From: a virus
IMG/VR virus record: IMGVR_UViG_3300009030_000013
Span: 1 to 29,191 of that record
Reading direction: 5' to 3' (one strand)
DNA length: 29,191 nt
The notes under the pieces are model-generated. The model did not search any database, was not told the origin of the DNA, and saw only the letters and a program-made list of their open reading frames with translations. Of this stretch, positions 19,166-25,553 are shown piece by piece; positions within the stretch are counted from its first letter, which is position 1, and each line of letters opens with the position of its first letter. Position numbers and translations under genes: made by a program.

Positions 19166-19292
19166 TGGCCACCTCCATGTCTTTCAGCTGTGCCTTGGCA
19201 GCCCCTGCCTGCTTGGACTGGCGCACCAGCAGGCCGATCAATAGCACCACCACGGTAAGGGCCACCCCTCCTCCAATGAGGACAGGGTCCAT
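19080..19292 (-). CDS. Inner-membrane spanin (i-spanin, Rz-like), short form
   Basis: A 70-residue protein: MDPVLIGGGVALTVVVLLIG forms one N-terminal membrane segment, followed by a coiled-coil-like periplasmic helix (AAKAQLKDMEVAIERKKNAS) and the end ADWLRDTPDP. Its ATG overlaps the stop of the holin-like gene (TGATG). The 3' half holds the start of the o-spanin in another frame. It is shorter than typical Rz proteins of 110 residues or more, so the periplasmic reach is limited; another candidate partner with a longer coiled coil is the 19904-20242 protein. Confidence 0.7.
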   Translation of the reverse strand: MDPVLIGGGVALTVVVLLIGLLVRQSKQAGAAKAQLKDMEVAIERKKNASRELAAHAQSVADWLRDTPDP

Positions 19293-19477
19293 CAGACGTT
19301 CTTGGCCTTGCCTGTGTTCATGCCCACGAAGTTCACCACGTCCATCACGCCCTGCATGATCTTGTCGTCCACCTTGTTGGGTGTCCGTGTGGCCAGGATG
19401 GCGAAGGCACCCACTACCTGCAGCAAGAGTGCGACGTTCTCCCACACCCACTTGGCTACGAGTTCAATCAGCTCCAT
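19292..19477 (-). CDS. Holin-like small membrane protein
   Basis: A 61-residue protein with one hydrophobic segment (WENVALLLQVVGAFAILAT, about 12-30) and a C-terminal part NKVDDKIMQGVMDVVNFVGMN ending TGKAKNV. This (D)NK(VDD)KI...NFxGxNxGKAKN ending is frequent in small phage proteins next to endolysins. GGGAGA lies upstream of the ATG, which is two bases after the endolysin stop. A holin or antiholin that times endolysin release is likely but unproven. Confidence 0.65.
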   Translation of the reverse strand: MELIELVAKWVWENVALLLQVVGAFAILATRTPNKVDDKIMQGVMDVVNFVGMNTGKAKNV

Positions 19478-19478
19478 G

Positions 19479-19901
19479 TCATTCTCCCCATCGTGCGAAC
19501 CGTCGGTCCCCCTTGGTCCCTCTGGATTCGATCGGTCGGATCTTAGCGTAGGCCCCTCGCTTCCAGGCGTCAGCCAGGGTACGGGTGGTTGAGCCTCCTC
19601 CCTCAGCTCCGATGTAGAGATGAGGGGGGTCCAGCACCATGCCGACGTGCGTGGCCCTGCCCCCACTGTTGACCCAGAAGACAAGGTCGGTTGGGATCAG
19701 CTGGCCCTGTTTGATCTCGGAGTAGCGAGCCATCAGACCATTGGCGGTGGTGTCCTGGCCCCGTGGAAAGGCACCCACGCTCTGCAGGAGCTCGATCATC
19801 ATGCCACTGCAGTCAAAGCCCTGTGGTGTGTCTCCACCCCAGATGTAGGGTGTACCCCATAGCTTCCACGCCATCTTCAGGACGACGCTTCGGTCGGTCA
19901 T
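19479..19901 (-). CDS. Endolysin, NlpC/P60-type cysteine peptidase
   Basis: A 140-residue enzyme that should cleave peptidoglycan peptide stems. The motifs are GTPYIWGGDTPQGFDCSG with nucleophile Cys31, the middle block PTDLVFW (70-76), and ATHVGMVLD with general-base His85. The third polar residue, usually just after the VIHA-type strand, is not obvious (YIGAEGG). No signal peptide is present, so holin-dependent release is expected. Neighbours are a holin-like gene downstream and a membrane/coiled-coil gene upstream. The domain fills the whole protein; there is no separate cell-wall-binding domain. Confidence 0.88.
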   Translation of the reverse strand: MTDRSVVLKMAWKLWGTPYIWGGDTPQGFDCSGMMIELLQSVGAFPRGQDTTANGLMARYSEIKQGQLIPTDLVFWVNSGGRATHVGMVLDPPHLYIGAEGGGSTTRTLADAWKRGAYAKIRPIESRGTKGDRRFARWGE

Positions 19902-19903
19902 GG

Positions 19904-20242
19904 CTAGGGGCTGAGCTCCGAGATAGGAGTTGCTTCCTCGATCTCAGGAGCAATGGGCTCACGATGCGGATCCTGTTGCTTTACCAGGAAGTCGATGCTG
20001 GTGGCAATCTTCCCCTGATTGATCAGGAGCTGGGTGATGGTGGCGTTGGCTTCCTTCTCATGGCTTTCAATCCGTTCAGCATTGGCTTTCACGTCTTCAT
20101 CGGAAGCACGGCTGGTGGCAAACTCCCAAGTGAAGCCCAAGATGATACCCGTAGCGATGATCGCTACTCCCTGCTGGTACCTCTTGTTGTTGTTCGTCAC
20201 TACTTTATCAATCACCCTCGAAGGTTGTAGACGGCGGGTCAT
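19904..20242 (-). CDS. Single-TM protein with periplasmic coiled coil, upstream of endolysin
   Basis: A 112-residue protein with a membrane segment at about 23-42 (QQGVAIIATGIILGFTWEFA), a coiled-coil helix (ASDEDVKANAERIESHEKEA, then ITQLLINQGKIATSIDFLVK) and an acidic Pro-rich end. It overlaps the 3' end of the Cys-rich gene by 35 bases. A GTG at 20215 that abuts a weak GAGG is an alternative start. It may be a holin, an antiholin or a spanin-like protein. Confidence 0.65.
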   Translation of the reverse strand: MTRRLQPSRVIDKVVTNNNKRYQQGVAIIATGIILGFTWEFATSRASDEDVKANAERIESHEKEANATITQLLINQGKIATSIDFLVKQQDPHREPIAPEIEEATPISELSP

Positions 20243-21692
20243 GAATAGGAGTGCAAGTCATCTCTGAGTCTTCAATCTTTTGAAGAGTATTGCCCGGCTG
20301 AAGTGTGCCGTAGCCCAAATATCCAAGCATCCCCATCATTGACAGGTAATGGTTGTCTATAAGTGCGCCATTCGTAGGGTCTTCATACTTCCGCCCTGCC
20401 TGAAACAGTATGGTTTGAGTCTGCTTATAAACCTGATCATTGTGTATGGTCGAGCAACTGCTATCGCAGAAACTATCTGGACTACCTGTAGTTTGTGGAA
20501 GACCTACCTGCGGGCAAACTGGAGCATCAAAAGAATCGGCGCAACTGGTCGCGCAATTAGAATCGCAGAAACCATCCGAACTACCTGAAGTTTGTGTAAC
20601 ACCTGTGGCGGGGCAAGCTGGACTATCATTGACGTCAGTGCAACTGGTCGCGCAATTAGCATCACAGAACTCATCTGGACTGCCGGAGGTTTGTGCAATA
20701 CCTATCAGAGGGCAAGCCGGATCATCAAACTTATCTTGGCAAACGAAGGCCTCACGCCAATTCATCTTTTCTGAGAATGACGTGTAGTTGTTGGGACCAG
20801 GAGAGACGTTACCTACACCAGAAGCGTAGGAACACGGAAGAGATACACAACCTCTTTCAGGAGTATCTGGATGACCTAGAGCTGGCATGTAGTGAAGAAG
20901 GTGAAGCAATTTACCAGTCTGGGCAGAGATCGCATTGTCTATTCCGAAGTTGGTTGTGTCAGAAATGGCAACGGTAGTAGCATTTACAACAGCCTTGATC
21001 TCAACCGTACCTCTATCGGATCCAAAGCCAGAGTCCAGGTAGAGGACATCCCCCGGATTAGCAAGCCGAAATATGTCAGCGTGCCCTCCGACTGAGACAG
21101 TGTCGCAAGCATCATCGGCTGCTCCACATGCTGCATCAACTGCTCCATCTACCGTGGTGACTGTTACAACACCCTCATCTTGCTTGAGTATGTCGTACTC
21201 ACCTTCGTAAATGACCATCTCCCAGTTTTCCGCTGCAACCGGCCCTTGAACAGACCTCCTCAGGTTCATACTAAATGTGCAAAGGAAGTCTTGCCGTTGT
21301 CCCGTAGTTGCTGGCAACCAAGCAGCCGCCCAACAACGCTGGCGCTTTGTGCTAGTTGCAAAGCCTTGCTTGTGGGCACAGGACGTTATATTCAGGTCCC
21401 AATCGTTACCACCTTGTATTACAAGCCTATCGTCAGTCCCGCCATCGGTCTCTCCAAAGGTGATGCCAAAGATGTTGAACATACACCAGGGACTTTCGGC
21501 ACAATTTTCACCGTCTGGCGCACCCATGGTGTAGGGTACTCTGATATAGAGCTTGTTTTCGGAGCCCATCTGGCGCATCGTGAAGCCTTCAGGTGTACTA
21601 CCACTGCTACCCCCTGGGCCACGCTTGATCACTACACCCGTGAGAAACGACAGGGACAACAGCAGAAGAATCGCTATGTAGATTCGTCTCAT
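20208..21692 (-). CDS. Exported Cys-rich protein with three 33-residue repeats
   Basis: A 494-residue protein with a signal peptide (MRRIYIAILLLLSLSFLTG), then VIKRGPGG, a Gly/Ser linker and a beta-rich body. Residues about 322-420 form three tandem 33-residue repeats with the motif ACP-x-x-G-x-x-QTSGSPD-x-FCD-x-NCATSC. The protein has 22 cysteines, all after the signal peptide. An upstream in-frame ATG at 21713 would add seven residues ahead of the basic MRR start and is less likely. Being exported and Cys-rich, it should form disulphides in the periplasm, which is unusual for a phage protein next to the tail fibre. Possible roles are receptor binding, host-surface display or superinfection exclusion. 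Confidence 0.75.
   Translation of the reverse strand: MRRIYIAILLLLSLSFLTGVVIKRGPGGSSGSTPEGFTMRQMGSENKLYIRVPYTMGAPDGENCAESPWCMFNIFGITFGETDGGTDDRLVIQGGNDWDLNITSCAHKQGFATSTKRQRCWAAAWLPATTGQRQDFLCTFSMNLRRSVQGPVAAENWEMVIYEGEYDILKQDEGVVTVTTVDGAVDAACGAADDACDTVSVGGHADIFRLANPGDVLYLDSGFGSDRGTVEIKAVVNATTVAISDTTNFGIDNAISAQTGKLLHLLHYMPALGHPDTPERGCVSLPCSYASGVGNVSPGPNNYTSFSEKMNWREAFVCQDKFDDPACPLIGIAQTSGSPDEFCDANCATSCTDVNDSPACPATGVTQTSGSSDGFCDSNCATSCADSFDAPVCPQVGLPQTTGSPDSFCDSSCSTIHNDQVYKQTQTILFQAGRKYEDPTNGALIDNHYLSMMGMLGYLGYGTLQPGNTLQKIEDSEMTCTPIHDPPSTTFEGD
20433..20729 (-). repeat. Three 99-bp coding tandem repeats (Cys-rich)
   Basis: Three consecutive 33-codon units, with the P-x-C motif recurring exactly every 33 residues (325-327, 358-360, 391-393). 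The first two units share QTSG and NCATSC; the third is more diverged (QTTG, SCSTIH). The periodicity suggests disulphide-stabilised modules built by duplication. Confidence 0.8.
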
Positions 21693-21700
21693 GGTAATAC

Positions 21701-22126
21701 CTACTCGTTGCATCGCAGCAACAGACGGGGTGTCTCGCCCGCCGGATCGACAGTACCAAAGACACAGATCCAGCTGGCCGCTGCACCGTAGATCTCAGAG
21801 GCTCCATTGGCACCTGTCAGTGTGATGTTTTCAAGGATGTTGCAGGCATCGGCACTGCAGACATTGGTGACACAGGTACGGACCTTCATGTCATTCAGGA
21901 GTACCCCCGTGCCCGTGTCATCAGCGTTGTAGATGACATCGAAGTTCTCACAGTCTCTTACAGAGAGAATGTCCGAGGTGAGATCATTCGTAGCAAAATC
22001 CGTACACAGATCTCTACCTGCCGAGATCGTGCCCTTGGCAGCTCCACTGACACAGTCCTTCCAGGCTGCAGCACCAGCTGGTATAGACCACAGCAGGACC
22101 ACGAAGAGAATGATGACACGAAGCAT
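21701..22126 (-). CDS. Exported Cys-rich protein
   Basis: A 141-residue protein with a signal peptide (MLRVIILFVVLLWSIPAGAAA, likely cleavage after A-x-A near residue 21) and 8 cysteines in the mature part, including CVTNVCSADAC at about 85-95. The rest looks beta-rich (ILENITLTGANGASEIYGAA, then WICVFGTVD). It ends CNE just before the next exported protein. No family is recognised. It is probably co-translated with its exported neighbours. Confidence 0.75.
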   Translation of the reverse strand: MLRVIILFVVLLWSIPAGAAAWKDCVSGAAKGTISAGRDLCTDFATNDLTSDILSVRDCENFDVIYNADDTGTGVLLNDMKVRTCVTNVCSADACNILENITLTGANGASEIYGAAASWICVFGTVDPAGETPRLLLRCNE

Positions 22127-22139
22127 GATGTCCTTCCTT

Positions 22140-22985
22140 TCAGTTTATCGTTCTGCGGGGACCACAGTGTGTGATGCCAGAGCAAAGCGCGCACTGGTTA
22201 CAGTTGTCGTAGCCGTCGTTCTTCCAGCCTGTGATGCCGTTGTCTCTGTAGCCATTCGCCGGAGAACAGCGGCACACGAGGCAAAGCTCGCAAGCGGTCA
22301 GCTCTTCGTCTGCGACATACAGCTGTGAAATGAAACCATTGTATGTAAGAACTCCAGGAAGGAAGGTTCCGATTCTGAAGGTTGTCATGGCAGCAATGTC
22401 TGTGTTGGCGTTGTTCTCATCGGTGTTGTCGTAGAGGGTGTTGGCGTTGTTTGGATTGTCAGTGTAAAGACGAATGGGTGTATCGGCTACCCCACTCCAC
22501 GACACAGCAATGAAGTTCTGACCAAATATATCAGAAAGCGCGTCGTTCTTTCCTTTACTGATGCCACCTCCACCCTGTGCCCATGCTTCTCCAGTGGTCT
22601 TTCGAAGGATCGTGGTTGAAGAGTCGATCGTGATGAACCCAGTTCTCTGGGCATCAAACGGAAAGTGCCAGACAGCAACAGTGAGTGCGGATGCCTGCAG
22701 GCCACCATTGAGATGCATGTAGTTGTCGTCGCCGTCGAAGAGGCAAGACCTCTGGCTAGATTCAAAGTGGGTGGGGAAGTGGGCTTGATTACAGATTGCA
22801 CCGTTCACCAGGGTCCAGTCGTCTCGACCGCCCTGGGCTTCGGACTGGCATCGGTCGATGAGGTTCTCGGCCCCGGTGATTCCGTGCAATGCGTATTGCT
22901 GGCAGCGGTCTTCGGTCGTCATGTCGACACCGGCACCCGTGGCACCGAGAGACAAGGCCGCTGCTAGGAAGAGTACGAAGCGCAT
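22140..22985 (-). CDS. Exported LamG/jelly-roll-like Cys-rich protein
   Basis: A 281-residue protein with a signal peptide (MRFVLFLAAALSLGATGAG). The central region (about 90-235) reads as a concanavalin/LamG-type jelly roll: LTVAVWHFPFDAQRTGFITI, FIAVSWSGVADTPIRLYTDN and TFRIGTFLPGVLTYNGFISQLY. The C-terminus holds a dense cysteine knot-like cluster (CELCLVCRC, then CNQCALC). The mature part has 12 cysteines. LamG-like folds often bind glycans, so attachment to host or virion surface sugars is a plausible inference. The start lies one base after the previous stop. Confidence 0.75.
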   Translation of the reverse strand: MRFVLFLAAALSLGATGAGVDMTTEDRCQQYALHGITGAENLIDRCQSEAQGGRDDWTLVNGAICNQAHFPTHFESSQRSCLFDGDDNYMHLNGGLQASALTVAVWHFPFDAQRTGFITIDSSTTILRKTTGEAWAQGGGGISKGKNDALSDIFGQNFIAVSWSGVADTPIRLYTDNPNNANTLYDNTDENNANTDIAAMTTFRIGTFLPGVLTYNGFISQLYVADEELTACELCLVCRCSPANGYRDNGITGWKNDGYDNCNQCALCSGITHCGPRRTIN

Positions 22986-22986
22986 T

Positions 22987-23391
22987 TCATCCGCAGTACA
23001 GGAACAGGCTGCAGTCTGTGACTGCGCCGTCTACGTCGGTGATACTCAGGTCTATGTCAGACCCAGCAGCAACATCAGGAGAAGCGATAGTCGTATCGTC
23101 TAGGCCACCCGAGGTAGGACATGCTTGTACGGCTTCGATGTCAAATCCGTCATCCTTCCAGACAAAGTCAATATCGACTCCGCCCCGGCACTGACAGACC
23201 ATACGTGAGATGGTGACATCCTTGTCAAAGTGAGCGACGGTCTCGAAGAGTTCGACAGCAGGGTTCTCGATATACAGCTTGGTGCATGGGACTCCTGCGG
23301 CACCACCACCTCCTCCGCCAGGACCCCGCTTGATCACGGCACCTGTGAGCAGCAACATGGCGCAGAACGCCAGGATGATGCGTATCTTCAT
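22987..23391 (-). CDS. Exported Cys-rich protein sharing the VIKRGPGG module
   Basis: A 134-residue protein with a signal peptide (MKIRIILAFCAMLLLTGA), then VIKRGPGGGGGGAAG and a small beta-rich domain. Six cysteines follow the signal (PC, VCQC, AC, DC, YC), the last ones at the C-terminus (CSLFLYCG). Its N-terminal module is similar to that of the 494-residue protein. It starts two bases after the tail-fibre stop, which suggests co-expression with the fibre. Function unknown. Confidence 0.73.
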   Translation of the reverse strand: MKIRIILAFCAMLLLTGAVIKRGPGGGGGGAAGVPCTKLYIENPAVELFETVAHFDKDVTISRMVCQCRGGVDIDFVWKDDGFDIEAVQACPTSGGLDDTTIASPDVAAGSDIDLSITDVDGAVTDCSLFLYCG

Positions 23392-23393
23392 GG

Positions 23394-25553
23394 TCAGTCG
23401 TCTCTACCACGACGGTCAATCCATCCAAGAACTGTCATTCTCAGATTTACGTCATCATCGGTGGCTTGTCGGAAAGCAAACTGTTTCAGCTCGTCAATGA
23501 GAATTGAGGCTTCCCACGCATGGGGGTTGCCGGCAGCTCCTTGGAGGGACGATAGACCTGGCGCGGCGGTGTAGGTAGGAACGAGGGGAAATTCATAGAC
23601 AGAAGTGACGATCATGCCCAATGTTTGACTGCTCTGATTATTCACCGCCAGTCGGAACTGGACATTGAGGATCACATCGCTGGGTGTATGGTCGAGTATG
23701 TGAAGGCTGATTTGAGTGAAGTCTCCACTGATGTCCACGTCGAATCGAGGAGTGGCAAAAATAATCTTGTCACCGATCTGGGTGTATTGTCTGAAGTTGG
23801 GAGTAGTCGAGCTAACAAAACTCCAGAGGCGTCTGAACCAGACAGTCCCGGTGCACGTAGCTTGTACTGCCGTGTCTGCAACCAGATTCGCCGCATCTAC
23901 ATCAGTGTCAAACCCATAGTCGTTCCCCGAGGTGGAACCCTTGAGTGCAAAGAGATGCCAGGTGTCTACGGCTGCCGCGAAGCCTGCCGCAGTTGGGACT
24001 CCAGCGTTTCCATTTCCAGCTATCCACCCATTAGGATTAGGGTCTACGAAGGTCTTGGACCAGAGGGCTGGTTTTTTGAAGTTTGCCTTGTTCTGGTTGG
24101 TAGCAGTGCCAACACGACATTCACCTGGTTCAATCTGGATTTCTACTGAGCCGCTGACCCAAAGAGTCTTGAGTCCTTGCAACAAACCCCTGTTGGACAA
24201 AGCCCCGTCGGCCCATACAGGGGCATCGGCTCCCATCACCAACACCTGGTCTTCGGTTCCCTTTGGCAATGCGATGCCATCACCGGAGGCATTACCAATG
24301 AGAAGGTCACCTTCTGTTGTGATGGGAGGCGCAACCCAAGAGGCTGTATTGGCACCCGCGATCAAGACATCCTTGTCCGTACCCAATGGAAGTTTGATGG
24401 GGAGGCCACCTGAGTCAGCAACGATCAGGTCGCCTTCGTCGGTGACGGGTGAAGCAACTGGTGTTTCCCATGACAATCCGCTGGCACCTGCGGTCAGGAT
24501 GTTTCCCTCTGCACCAATGCCAAGTCTGCTCGGATCATCATTTACGTCACCAACGATGATGTCGCCCTCTGTCGTGATGGATGTTCCTTCGACTCCAACC
24601 CAAAGAGGCGTGTCGGCACCTGCAGCCAGGACGAGTCCTTCGGCTCCCATTGCCAATCTGGTTGGATCACCATTTACGTCACCAACGATGATGTCGCCCT
24701 CTGTCGTGATGGGAGGTGTCTCCCATGAGGCAGTGCTGGCACCAGCGGTGAGGACATCACCATCGGTACCCAGGGCCAACTGGCTGCCATCACCACCGGA
24801 GTCCCCAACGAGAAGGTCGCCTTCTGCTGCGATAGGAGGTGCGACCCACGACACTTGGCTTGCACCGGAAGTTAGGACGTCACCATCGGTTCCTAGTCCC
24901 AGTCTTTTTGCGTCGTTGCTGCTGTCTCCAATGATGACGTCACCCTTTGTTGTGATGACATCTTCCTGAGATCCGATGATCGCTCTCTCTGCTGCTGCGT
25001 CTGCTGCTTCAACGATCTGTTGACCAATAGCGGTGAAATTGAAAGCCACATCTCCAGGTTCAGCAACATCAGGCGCACCTGTTGTGGCATTGAACTGGAT
25101 GATCTTGCCCTTACGATCGATGACTGAGGGCAGCTCCATGTCTACCCCCTCATCTTCTATGGGGGTACGGAGAGCTGACTTGTTGAGCTCCTCCAGGTCC
25201 AGGACAGCCATGGCCAGCTTGTCTACGATGCGCTCATGGACCTTGGCAGGGAACTTGTCGTTGCTGGTGTAGCTGGTGCCCTGGGTCTTGGTGGTCTTTC
25301 GCCGCCAGTACCACGTGGACCCAGCAGGTATGGCAATTTTGACTGTAAGGGTGCCATCAGAAGGAGCCGTACCCGAGAGAACTACTGTGTAGTTCGTGGG
25401 GGAAACCAGGGCAGTTTCAACCCCATCGGAATCCTTGATCTCGATGATCTCGATGTCAGCAGCGTCGTCAGCCAGATACCCGAGGGTAGTGTTGACGTCG
25501 ATCGCCTGAGGCCCTGCCAGCTTCTTCCGAAGAGTTAGATCGGTGAAGCTCAT
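23394..25553 (-). CDS. Tail fibre protein with six tandem repeats
   Basis: A 719-residue protein. Residues 1-130 are a podophage-type fibre N-terminal adaptor: a beta-rich part, then WYWRRKTTKTQGTSYTSNDK, FPAKVHERIVDKLAMAVLDL, the common R-xx-x-TQ-x-x-Y-x-x-x-x-x-FPA..hE...Dkl pattern. Residues 203-451 contain six repeats of about 41-44 residues (EGDLLVGD, LGTDGDVL, AGAS..SW). Residues 455-719 are the C-terminal domain, with IEPGECRVG, WIAGNGNAGVP and WHLFALKGSTSGNDYGF, typical of receptor-binding fibre ends. The ATG overlaps the upstream stop (ATGA). It should bind the host surface; specificity unknown. Confidence 0.85.
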   Translation of the reverse strand: MSFTDLTLRKKLAGPQAIDVNTTLGYLADDAADIEIIEIKDSDGVETALVSPTNYTVVLSGTAPSDGTLTVKIAIPAGSTWYWRRKTTKTQGTSYTSNDKFPAKVHERIVDKLAMAVLDLEELNKSALRTPIEDEGVDMELPSVIDRKGKIIQFNATTGAPDVAEPGDVAFNFTAIGQQIVEAADAAAERAIIGSQEDVITTKGDVIIGDSSNDAKRLGLGTDGDVLTSGASQVSWVAPPIAAEGDLLVGDSGGDGSQLALGTDGDVLTAGASTASWETPPITTEGDIIVGDVNGDPTRLAMGAEGLVLAAGADTPLWVGVEGTSITTEGDIIVGDVNDDPSRLGIGAEGNILTAGASGLSWETPVASPVTDEGDLIVADSGGLPIKLPLGTDKDVLIAGANTASWVAPPITTEGDLLIGNASGDGIALPKGTEDQVLVMGADAPVWADGALSNRGLLQGLKTLWVSGSVEIQIEPGECRVGTATNQNKANFKKPALWSKTFVDPNPNGWIAGNGNAGVPTAAGFAAAVDTWHLFALKGSTSGNDYGFDTDVDAANLVADTAVQATCTGTVWFRRLWSFVSSTTPNFRQYTQIGDKIIFATPRFDVDISGDFTQISLHILDHTPSDVILNVQFRLAVNNQSSQTLGMIVTSVYEFPLVPTYTAAPGLSSLQGAAGNPHAWEASILIDELKQFAFRQATDDDVNLRMTVLGWIDRRGRDD
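24201..24947 (-). repeat. Six coding tandem repeats in the tail fibre shaft
   Basis: Six units of about 125-130 bases encode (E/K)GD-(L/I/V)-hydrophobic-(G/A)(D/N)...L.(G)T(D)..DVL..GA...W..PP.TT. Units 2-4 are most alike, and an exact DNA match of about 40 bases recurs near 24540-24580 and 24672-24710. Repeats of this kind build an elongated trimeric shaft and are prone to copy-number change. Confidence 0.85.

Noticed and set aside
19904-20242. Definite i-spanin partner
   Set aside because: It has a membrane segment and coiled coil, but no o-spanin start overlaps it; the 19080-19292 gene has the typical overlap.
24201-24947. Regularly spaced repeats resembling an array
   Set aside because: The units are in-frame coding repeats of about 125-130 bases without unique spacers, so not CRISPR.
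23932-24969. A 345-codon plus-strand open frame with repeats
   Set aside because: It is the antisense image of the tail-fibre repeats, rich in Ser/Pro, with no ribosome site.
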